From Phycisphaerales bacterium UBA2402 (GTDB lineage: Bacteria; Planctomycetota; Phycisphaerae; Phycisphaerales; UBA1924): DNA of 7,380 bases. The DNA is taken from contig DDSA01000246.1 in NCBI GenBank assembly GCA_002343715.1, forward strand, positions 1-7,380, in the 5' to 3' direction. Shown here piece after piece: positions 1 through 5,416 of this stretch; the stretch's first letter is position 1, and each line of letters opens with the position of its first letter. Both the position numbers and the translations under genes were made by a program. The notes beneath the pieces were generated by a model. The model had not been told where the DNA came from and ran no database searches. It worked only from the letters and a program-made list of their open reading frames with translations.

Positions 1-87
1 GCCGGCCGGGGAAAGACGCCCGCCCCCGCCGCCCCATACAAGCCGACTTTCTCCCCGCGGCCCGAGGTTCAGTCGTGCGGCCGACCA

Positions 88-1773
88 TTAGGGTCCGGCC
101 GCCTCGAAATCTCCGGCGAAGAGCACCAGGTCGTCGCCGCTCACCACGCCGTCGTTGTCGTAGTCGGCGAGCAGCCTGCTCCGCATCCAGATTTCGGCGA
201 AGAGATCGGCATCGGCCGCATCCACCACGCCGTTGCGATTGGTATCCGGGCCGACCCGCGCCGGCCCCGCCGCGAGGTCGCGGTCCCCGCCGCCGCCCGA
301 CGCCATCGAGTTCTCTTCCGTGTCGTCGTACGCGCAGAAGTCGTTGCCGTTCACGCGGACGATCTGCACCAGATCGTAATAGGAGTGGAGCGATGGATAC
401 GTGAAGAAGTCGGTGTTGTGATGCCACAACTGCACCGAGACCTCGCCCCCATCGCTCACGAACTCGGTCGCGTTGAGGATGTCGAACGAACGCCGCAGGT
501 AGCGCAGGTACCCATGATCGCCCCCCGTTTCGCCGATGGCGAAGACGTAATCGTGCCCCCAGTTCGTAACGTCATCGTCGATGTGGACCTGGTGATACTC
601 GCCCATGCCCGTTCCGTGGTGCTTCCAGAGCCAGATCTGCCCCGTGACGTCGGGCGTGGTCGAATCCACCCAACATTCCAGGTTGATGCGCAGGCCGCAA
701 CCGGGCGCATCCAGAAGCCCTTCAAAGTGGCACTCCAGCACGGTCGTCGGTGCTTCCTCGAAGAAATCAGCCTCGACGCGAACCGTCTGTTCCTCGTCCG
801 CATTCTCGGGGTCGCGGAGCGTGGTCCACAGGTGCTCGACCGGGCCCACGATGCCGCTGCCGAACGCTTCTTCCCGGCTCACCAACCGCGGCATGTACGC
901 CTTCAGGTACGTCGTGCGCACGCTCTCGTACTTGTCCAACGTCTCCCCGCCCGCCATCCAGACCGCGATCTTCTCCACGTCCTTGTGCCTGCACAGCGAC
1001 AGGACGTGAAGCAGCTCCTCCTCGGTGTAGGCGTAGTCGTCGAACTCGTAATAGGGCGCGGCGACCCACGGCATCATGCTGTGCTGGCGCCCGCCGGAGC
1101 CGGAGTTGATGGCGCTCTCGATGTTCTGCCGCCGCACGCGCATCACCGGCTCAAACTTCTGCTCCGGGGGGTGGTTGATGAGGTACAGGTTCTTCTGCAC
1201 GTGGTTGAAGGGAGTGGCGTCGAGTTCGATGGGGTAGAAGTTGGGAGCGTCAAACTCGGAGAAGGTGCGGGTGCGGCTCGTCAGCCAGCGGACCCCGGGG
1301 AAGTTCACGGGACCGGTTGGAGAGGTCAACGAGTTGCCGCTGTACTGCGCCGGGCAAGAGCGGGATGCCTCGTTGGTCCAGTTGATGAACACGCGGGGAA
1401 ACTCATACGCGGGAACCCGGGCGGTCGCCGCGTTGTCTGTGCCGGCGTTGTCCTCGAACCAGCCGAACCGGTCCGGCTCTCCGTCTGCTTGGGACGCGTT
1501 GTACTGGCTGATGAGCGGGGCCACGATCTGATCGGTGGAGTGAGCCGTGTTCCAGTCGGCGATCGCGGCTCGGATCGGCTCGTAGAAGCACTCTTCCAGC
1601 ACCGCGGCGTGAACGCGGAGCATGACATCGGTGAACCACATGTAGACGCGGCGGTTGGGGTGCTGGTACGGGGTGGTCACGGGTGTCGAGCCGCTGCCCC
1701 ACAGAAAGAAGATGTAGTCCGAGGGCGTGTCGGCCGGGTTCATGCCGTAGTCCGCCGCGGTATCCTCCCACAC
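88..1773 (-). CDS. C-terminal part of the split secreted protein, ending in paired dockerin-like EF-hand loops
   Basis: A 561-codon open frame from GTG 1773 to TAA. I recognise no family in the main body. Residues 231-275 (motif SMMPWVAAPYYEFDDYAYT, then a helix and KIAVWMAGG) look like the later strands of a TIM-barrel enzyme, and residues 330-475 like a beta-sandwich; both are guesses from pattern. After a glycine-rich linker (492-506) come two 12-residue calcium loops: DTNRNGVVDAAD (510-521; ligands D, N, N, D, D) and DYDNDGVVSGDD (537-548; D, D, D, S, D). Their order, with a helix between, fits a dockerin-like domain. The frame has no signal peptide, and no good ribosome binding site precedes GTG 1773 or the ATG at 1743. 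It is in frame with the signal-peptide fragment upstream, separated by one TAG plus 17 sense codons. It is therefore best read as the back part of that gene; independent initiation is the alternative. Confidence 0.7.
   Translation of the reverse strand: MWEDTAADYGMNPADTPSDYIFFLWGSGSTPVTTPYQHPNRRVYMWFTDVMLRVHAAVLEECFYEPIRAAIADWNTAHSTDQIVAPLISQYNASQADGEPDRFGWFEDNAGTDNAATARVPAYEFPRVFINWTNEASRSCPAQYSGNSLTSPTGPVNFPGVRWLTSRTRTFSEFDAPNFYPIELDATPFNHVQKNLYLINHPPEQKFEPVMRVRRQNIESAINSGSGGRQHSMMPWVAAPYYEFDDYAYTEEELLHVLSLCRHKDVEKIAVWMAGGETLDKYESVRTTYLKAYMPRLVSREEAFGSGIVGPVEHLWTTLRDPENADEEQTVRVEADFFEEAPTTVLECHFEGLLDAPGCGLRINLECWVDSTTPDVTGQIWLWKHHGTGMGEYHQVHIDDDVTNWGHDYVFAIGETGGDHGYLRYLRRSFDILNATEFVSDGGEVSVQLWHHNTDFFTYPSLHSYYDLVQIVRVNGNDFCAYDDTEENSMASGGGGDRDLAAGPARVGPDTNRNGVVDAADADLFAEIWMRSRLLADYDNDGVVSGDDLVLFAGDFEAAGP
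130..246 (-). other. Region encoding the dockerin-like calcium loop pair
   Basis: Loop 1 is encoded at 246-211 and loop 2 at 165-130, with 15 intervening residues. Both keep acidic or amide residues at EF-hand positions 1, 3, 5 and 12, plus glycine at position 6. Only nine residues follow the second loop before the frame's C-terminal segment ends with EAAGP. This is the only part of the split gene with a recognisable motif. Confidence 0.75.
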
Positions 1774-1824
1774 TTCTTTCAGCGTCTTCCCATCGAAGCC
1801 GGGAACAGGGTGTGCATCATCATC

Positions 1825-1827
1825 CTA
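1825..1827 (-). other. In-frame amber codon interrupting the dockerin-like gene
   Basis: Codons read GAT GAT CGG TAG GAT GAT GAT GCA, then 14 more sense codons to GTG 1773, all in one frame. An ATG-ATG-ATG just after the TAG is in a different frame and reaches TGA after 14 codons, so it does not rescue translation of the downstream part. Confidence 0.9.
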
Positions 1828-2541
1828 CCGATCATCGGCTTCGAGGGAGGCGATCGCCGCGATCTTGTGCATGCTCGTGGGCGCAAGGTCCGGCGGTTCC
1901 GAATCCACCAGGATGTACCGGGGGAAGGGGATGATCTGATGGCTGCTCAGGGCGAGCGGCCCCGGCTCGCACGGGCACAGGCCGCTGCCCGAGATCGTAA
2001 TCGATTCTGTGGGCGCGGCCCGGAGCCGGAGGAACTCGGCGATGAAATCCTCTGTCCATTCCAGCAGTTCTTCTCGCGCATCGGTGAGCCAGGGATGGCG
2101 GCGGAGGATCGCTATTTTTTCCGCAGTGGTTGGAGCCGAACCACCCCAATCCGTCGGTTCGCTGAGTTGATCGCTGTTGCGGTACAGACACGTCTCGGTA
2201 TTCACATTGCAACTGGCGAAGTTGATGACCACGAGCGTGGACCACTCGGCATCGATGGTCGAGTCGTTCGACGGAAAGGCCCGCTGACGCAGGCGCAGCG
2301 CCGCGGCCTTGCCCGCTTTTTCCGGGTCCGCCAGCATGGTGCAGTCGTTCTCGACCGCGGACCCGACCTTGAGGTACGTCGCGGTCTGGAACCGCGAATC
2401 ATGCACCCAGCCGGAAGGTTCTTCGGGGCACGACTGGTCCGCGATCCAGATGAAGAACTGCGGCAGCGTCGTCTGGGCATGGCCCGCACACGCCGCCAGC
2501 GCGCAGCACAACCCGGCCACCAGTGCGTGGGTTCGATTCAT
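1825..2541 (-). CDS. N-terminal fragment of a split secreted dockerin-like protein (signal peptide plus unrecognised domain)
   Basis: A 238-residue product. Residues 1-23 form an export signal (MNRTHALV, then a hydrophobic core). It could be cut after AHA by signal peptidase I; LAAC at 15-18 also resembles a lipobox, so a lipoprotein is possible. I recognise no domain in the remainder. It contains several cysteines (for example CNVNTETC and LCPC), which suggests disulfides after export. The start is ATG, with GGAG about 10 bases upstream, within a hairpin. The frame ends at TAG 1825-1827, but the same frame continues without another stop through the next open frame to 88, so this is probably the front part of one longer protein. 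The mature body ends abruptly in a charged stretch (EADDR) that runs on as DDDAHPV beyond the TAG. Whether a 238-residue product is made and stable is unknown. Confidence 0.7.
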   Translation of the reverse strand: MNRTHALVAGLCCALAACAGHAQTTLPQFFIWIADQSCPEEPSGWVHDSRFQTATYLKVGSAVENDCTMLADPEKAGKAAALRLRQRAFPSNDSTIDAEWSTLVVINFASCNVNTETCLYRNSDQLSEPTDWGGSAPTTAEKIAILRRHPWLTDAREELLEWTEDFIAEFLRLRAAPTESITISGSGLCPCEPGPLALSSHQIIPFPRYILVDSEPPDLAPTSMHKIAAIASLEADDR

Positions 2542-2549
2542 GGCTTGGA

Positions 2550-2587
2550 TTCTCCGAGAGTTGAGAGAGAAAACTCAGCGCGGAGAA
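2550..2587 (-). promoter_or_regulatory. Hairpin that could sequester the ribosome binding site of the dockerin-like gene
   Basis: In the transcript the 5' arm UUCUCCG (2587-2581) is complementary to CGGAGAA (2556-2550), a 7-bp stem. Inside it GAGUU (2576-2572) pairs with AACUC (2562-2558), 5 bp closing a 9-base loop, with unequal bulges of 4 and 1 bases. The Shine-Dalgarno GGAG (2555-2552) lies wholly in the 3' arm, 10 bases before ATG 2541. This could lower initiation unless it is melted or opened by ribosomes ending at the HAF-repeat stop (2607-2609), about 20 bases upstream of the stem. Confidence 0.5.
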
Positions 2588-2606
2588 CGCACGCGCCCAC
2601 ACAGCA

Positions 2607-3782
2607 TCACGGCGAACGCCGCCGGGATGGGAACATCAGAACAGCAGAAAGCAAGACAAGGGTGGCGGGGGCTGGGATGGTGGCCACGAAGGTCTGCCGC
2701 AAGCCGTTGACCATCGCTCGCCCGGAGAACGTGCGGCCATCCGCTGAAACGTCGTAGGCAATCTCGAGGCGAACACCGGTAGGGACGCTGACCCCATGTG
2801 AACTTAGATAGTCTTGAAGCAGCATCCCCTCGGTAGTACTCGCCCAAACAAACGCGTCGAAGATATTCCCGGTCCTTCCCGCATATCCCACGATGACTTG
2901 CCCATCGTCGCTCACGCCCCACGCGTACCCGCCGCGCTCTGAGTAACCGGGACCCCACAGGCGAGTGACGCCGCCATCCGGACCCCATACAGCGGCCACG
3001 CCACCCGAAAGCCCAACGATCCAATCACCGTTGGCCGAGACGCCCTGTACTCCCGCCACTTCCTCTAGTCCCGGCACAAACGGCAACTGGATCGGGAAGT
3101 TGTTGTCGATCCACTTGACCGGCTTGGTGGTGAAGGCCTGGGCATCGGTACACATGCCCACGGTCACGCGCCCATCGCGGCTGACGGCGGTGGCCTCGAC
3201 GTACTCATCGAAGGGCGAGAGGGCCGAGAGCGCACGCATCCCCTGCTGCGGCGTCCAGCGGAAGGCGACGCTCTCCTCGAAGAACAACTCGAGCAAACGG
3301 GTGCAGTTCCCGACGATCACATTGCCGGTTTCGTCCGCGCCCCAGGCCGAACCTTGTGTGTAACCACCAATAAGCCCGAGTTCCAATGCTTCGCCGGTGG
3401 CAGAGTCAAACCGCGTAGGAACTGCCGGTCTCGACGAAGAATACCCGACCGAGCCGACACCGATCAACCCGTTCCCAGACACGCCGCGCATGGTCGTGTC
3501 GATGTATTCGGTGTTCGTCTCTGAAAAATCGACGCGCGCTCCCACATTTGGCACGAGCAACGCAGCACTTAGCGCCCGGCCCGGGGTGATGCGCCGCTCC
3601 GCCCAGCAGCCAACCACTCGCCCATCAGCCGATAACCCGCCGGGTTCCGCCCTTCGATAATCCGGCCCCGGATCAATCAGGTGAAACCCAAAGGTCTGCC
3701 CAAAGGCCGACCCGCACACAGCAACCGCCATCACAGCGGCATTGACAAGACCTCTGGTTGGAACGGATCGCCGTGGAACCAC
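2607..3782 (-). CDS. Secreted HAF-repeat protein with PEP-CTERM-like sorting tail
   Basis: Exported protein of unknown function, 391 residues. Residues 1-29 form a signal peptide: basic start (PRRSVPTR), hydrophobic core, and likely cleavage near AFG-Q. The body has about seven copies of the HAF extracellular repeat, core pattern (V/L)S-x-(D/N)-G-x-x-(V/I)-G followed in several copies by an A-F-x-W type strand. Examples are SADGRVVG (51-58), SRDGRVTVG (201-209), SANGDWIVG (249-257) and SDDGQVIVG (291-299, followed by DAFVW). This suggests a beta-propeller-like array. The C-terminus reads P-A-P (370-372), a short hydrophobic stretch (373-385) and RRR (387-389), fitting a PEP-CTERM variant common in planctomycetes, in which an exosortase would process or anchor the protein; that assignment is inferred. 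The start is GTG, backed by GGAGG 6 bases upstream. Stop is TGA. It lies 65 bases upstream of the dockerin-like gene and may be co-transcribed with it. Ligand unknown. Confidence 0.88.
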   Translation of the reverse strand: MVPRRSVPTRGLVNAAVMAVAVCGSAFGQTFGFHLIDPGPDYRRAEPGGLSADGRVVGCWAERRITPGRALSAALLVPNVGARVDFSETNTEYIDTTMRGVSGNGLIGVGSVGYSSSRPAVPTRFDSATGEALELGLIGGYTQGSAWGADETGNVIVGNCTRLLELFFEESVAFRWTPQQGMRALSALSPFDEYVEATAVSRDGRVTVGMCTDAQAFTTKPVKWIDNNFPIQLPFVPGLEEVAGVQGVSANGDWIVGLSGGVAAVWGPDGGVTRLWGPGYSERGGYAWGVSDDGQVIVGYAGRTGNIFDAFVWASTTEGMLLQDYLSSHGVSVPTGVRLEIAYDVSADGRTFSGRAMVNGLRQTFVATIPAPATLVLLSAVLMFPSRRRSP

Positions 3783-3788
3783 GCCGCA

Positions 3789-3793
3789 CCTCC
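3789..3793 (-). promoter_or_regulatory. Ribosome binding site of the HAF-repeat gene
   Basis: GGAGG with a 6-base spacer before GTG at 3782. It decides the start; the next possible initiators are internal to the signal peptide (GTG/ATG near codons 17-18) and would remove its basic N-terminus. Confidence 0.82.
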
Positions 3794-3859
3794 GGGAGTC
3801 GGCCCGCTGGCCAAGAGCCTCTGGCGGCGTTGCGGCCGCGTGCTTCCGGCGTGCGGGAA

Positions 3860-3869
3860 ATCGATCGAT
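3860..3869. promoter_or_regulatory. 10-bp palindrome at the predicted transcription start
   Basis: ATCGATCGAT is a perfect palindrome covering roughly +1 to +10 of the candidate promoter of the HAF-repeat gene. Its position would suit an operator, but no regulator is known and a 10-bp palindrome can occur by chance. Confidence 0.25.
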
Positions 3870-3875
3870 AGAAGC

Positions 3876-3906
3876 AGTATACTAAGGGGGGGGGGAGGGG
3901 CGTCAA
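3876..3906 (-). promoter_or_regulatory. Candidate sigma70-like promoter with a C10 tract in its spacer
   Basis: On the minus strand TTGACG (3906-3901, 5 of 6 matches to the -35 consensus) is followed 19 bases later by TATACT (3881-3876, 5 of 6 to the -10). An alternative overlapping -10, TAGTAT (3884-3879), would give a 16-base spacer. The spacer is almost all C. Transcription would begin near 3869, giving a leader of about 87 bases to the GTG of the HAF-repeat gene. The region is visibly AT-richer on both sides of the C tract than the surrounding DNA. Promoter assignment by eye in a planctomycete is uncertain. Confidence 0.5.
3886..3900. repeat. Homopolymer tract G10-A-G4 (C4-T-C10 on the coding strand)
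   Basis: Ten uninterrupted G residues (3886-3895), one A, then four more G. It is the longest homopolymer noticed in the window and lies in the 176-base gap between the cystathionine beta-synthase and HAF-repeat genes, inside the candidate promoter spacer. Such tracts are prone to slipped-strand length change and to sequencing miscounts. Confidence 0.95.
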
Positions 3907-3958
3907 GCAAAATCTCCAAAGTTCCCCACATTTCTTTCTGCCGCACGCCGTCCGTCCG

Positions 3959-5329
3959 TTATCGCCGTTTGCTCATGAACTCCAGCACGTCGATCTTGCT
4001 GACGATGCCGACGATCCTGCCGTTGTCGACGACGACCCCGACCTGGTCGGTCTCGAAGATGCGGAAGAGTTCTTCGATGCGGGCCTTGGGATAGATAAGC
4101 CCGCCGATGGGGTGCGAGACAGCGCGGGCCGGACTGCCGGTGGTGATCTGGCCGGATTGCAGGCCGCGGAGAACATCGACCTCGTGCACCATGCCCACCG
4201 GGTTTCCCTTGTCGTCGACGATGGGCACCTGGCTGATGCCCCTGGTCTTGAACGTCTCGATGATCTCGCCGATCTGCGTGGCGGGCGCCGCGGAATGAAT
4301 CGGGCGCGAGGGGATGGCCCGCAGCACGTCCTCGACCAGGCCCAGGTCACGGTCGGACCCGAAGAAGCCGTAGTCCTTCATCCACTGATCGTTCAGGAAC
4401 TTGGTGGTGTAGCGCGTCGCGGAATCGGGCAACACCGTCACGATCGTCTTTCCCGCCCCAAGTTTCTTCGCCAGCTCCACCGCGATGTGGACGTTGCTCC
4501 CCGACGATCCGCCGCAGAAGAGGCCCTCCTCCCGCACCAGGCGCCGGGCCATGTGGAACGACTCGCGGTCGTTGACCTGGTAGAACTCATCGACGACGCT
4601 GTAGTCCATGGCATCGCAGAGGATGTCCTCGCCCACGCCCTCGACCTTGTAGACGTGCGGGGTGGGCATGGTCTTGGTGTAGAAGTAGTGGTAGTGGACG
4701 CTGCCGATGGGATCGACGCCCACGACCCGGATGTGCGGGGCCTTCTTCTTGAGGAAGCGGCCCACGCCGCTGACCGTGCCGCCCGTGCCCGCGCCCGCGA
4801 CGTACACGTCGAACTTCCCGTCGGTGTCGCGCCAGATCTCCGGCCCGGTCGAGAGTTCGTGCGCCTCGATGTTCAACTGGTTGTGGTACTGGTTCACGTA
4901 GAAGCCGTTGGGCGTCTCGCGGGCGATGCGCTTGGCGGTCTCGACGTAGTGCTGGGGGCTGTCGCCGGGGACATCGGTGGGCGTGATGACGACCTCGGCC
5001 CCGAAGGCCTTGAGCATGTTCACCTTCTCGAGGCTCATCTTGTCGGGCATCGTGAAGACACAGCGGTACCCCTTGACGGCGGCCCACATGGCGACACCCT
5101 GGCCCGTGTTGCCGCTGGTGTTCTCGACGATCGTCGCGCCGGGCTTGATGAGGCCCTGCTTCTCGCTCTCGTTCAGGATGTGGACCGCCATGCGGTCCTT
5201 GATGGAGCCGGTGGGGTTCATGTACTCGCACTTGACGAGGACCGTGGCGGCTCCCGAGGGAACGACCTTGTTGAGTTTGACCAGCGGTGTGCCGCCCACG
5301 GCGGCGAGGATGTCGGGGAAGATGCGCAC
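3959..5329 (-). CDS. Cystathionine beta-synthase, PLP-dependent, with C-terminal CBS domain pair
   Basis: Condenses L-serine (or an activated serine) with L-homocysteine to cystathionine, the first step of transsulfuration, in the cytoplasm. The protein has 456 residues. Residues 1 to about 320 form the fold-type II PLP domain: Lys44 in TGSIKDR is the Schiff-base lysine, TSGNTG (71-76) the substrate loop, GTGGT (181-185) the phosphate loop, and Ser303 in PDS fits the pyridine-nitrogen contact. CGGSSG (272-277) and RYTTKFLND (306-314) are more like cystathionine beta-synthase than cysteine synthase. Residues of about 340-395 and 400-455 form two CBS domains, an adenosyl-ligand-binding regulatory module in relatives. 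The N-terminal haem region of animal enzymes is absent. The start is GTG, chosen because GGAGG sits 6 bases upstream. Stop is TAA. No cystathionine lyase gene is next to it. A cysteine synthase with a regulatory tail is the alternative, less likely. Confidence 0.93.
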   Translation of the reverse strand: MRIFPDILAAVGGTPLVKLNKVVPSGAATVLVKCEYMNPTGSIKDRMAVHILNESEKQGLIKPGATIVENTSGNTGQGVAMWAAVKGYRCVFTMPDKMSLEKVNMLKAFGAEVVITPTDVPGDSPQHYVETAKRIARETPNGFYVNQYHNQLNIEAHELSTGPEIWRDTDGKFDVYVAGAGTGGTVSGVGRFLKKKAPHIRVVGVDPIGSVHYHYFYTKTMPTPHVYKVEGVGEDILCDAMDYSVVDEFYQVNDRESFHMARRLVREEGLFCGGSSGSNVHIAVELAKKLGAGKTIVTVLPDSATRYTTKFLNDQWMKDYGFFGSDRDLGLVEDVLRAIPSRPIHSAAPATQIGEIIETFKTRGISQVPIVDDKGNPVGMVHEVDVLRGLQSGQITTGSPARAVSHPIGGLIYPKARIEELFRIFETDQVGVVVDNGRIVGIVSKIDVLEFMSKRR

Positions 5330-5335
5330 GAGATA

Positions 5336-5340
5336 CCTCC
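5336..5340 (-). promoter_or_regulatory. Ribosome binding site of the cystathionine beta-synthase gene
   Basis: A perfect GGAGG lies 6 bases before a GTG codon, which fixes the GTG at 5329 as the start. The same GGAGG, 6 bases, GTG arrangement precedes the HAF-repeat gene. Confidence 0.85.
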
Positions 5341-5416
5341 GGAGTGAAGTGGCAAGGGTAGGTGAGGCGTGATCAGCGCCCCCGCCGGCCCACGGAGTTG
5401 AACTGGGGCCGCGGCC

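Larger units (their letters stand above)
88..2541 (-). pseudogene. Whole split gene: secreted dockerin-like protein interrupted by one in-frame TAG
   Basis: Joining the two pieces in the same frame gives 817 codons with a single internal stop at codon 239. The joined product has the expected layout of an exported protein: signal peptide, long extracellular body, glycine-rich linker, and dockerin-like calcium-binding end. No frameshift is needed; one base change in TAG (to CAG or TGG, for instance) would restore it. It may be a young pseudogene, a sequencing error, a site of stop readthrough, or two genes produced by fission. The sequence alone cannot choose between these. Confidence 0.6.
3847..3950. 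repeat. 10-bp perfect inverted repeat flanking the candidate promoter
   Basis: CGGCGTGCGG at 3847-3856 is the exact reverse complement of CCGCACGCCG at 3941-3950. The arms enclose 84 bases that contain the candidate promoter and the C10 tract. It could be chance in GC-rich DNA, a long-range RNA or DNA structure, or the ends of an invertible segment. No recombinase gene is present in the window. Confidence 0.5.

Noticed and set aside
1..37. Start of a further minus-strand gene (ATG at 37, reading MGRRGRASFPGR to the window edge)
   Set aside because: Only 12 codons are visible, in extremely GC-rich sequence; GGGGAG is about 13 bases upstream, which is too weak to support a call.
1783..1823. 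ATG-ATG-ATG directly after the TAG as a possible restart
   Set aside because: It is in another frame and ends at TGA after 14 codons, with no link to the downstream frame.
385..2757. A 790-codon open frame on the plus strand opposite the dockerin-like gene, unbroken where the minus strand has its TAG
   Set aside because: Its codons are exactly aligned with the minus-strand codons, so its stops would need TTA, CTA or TCA on the minus strand, which are rare in GC-rich genes. The product is rich in R, V and H with no recognisable motif, whereas the minus strand shows a signal peptide, a ribosome binding site and EF-hand loops.
3886..3900. G-quadruplex in the G10-A-G4 tract
   Set aside because: With single-base loops only three runs of three G fit, so the canonical four-run pattern is not met.
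3907..3958. Terminator after cystathionine beta-synthase
   Set aside because: There is a direct repeat of GGAC/ACGG units and a few T residues, but no stem-loop followed by a T run. The inverted repeat partner of this area is 84 bases away.
4112..5347. A 411-codon plus-strand open frame opposite cystathionine beta-synthase
   Set aside because: The same codon-aligned antisense effect. The minus strand carries the full set of PLP and CBS-domain motifs.
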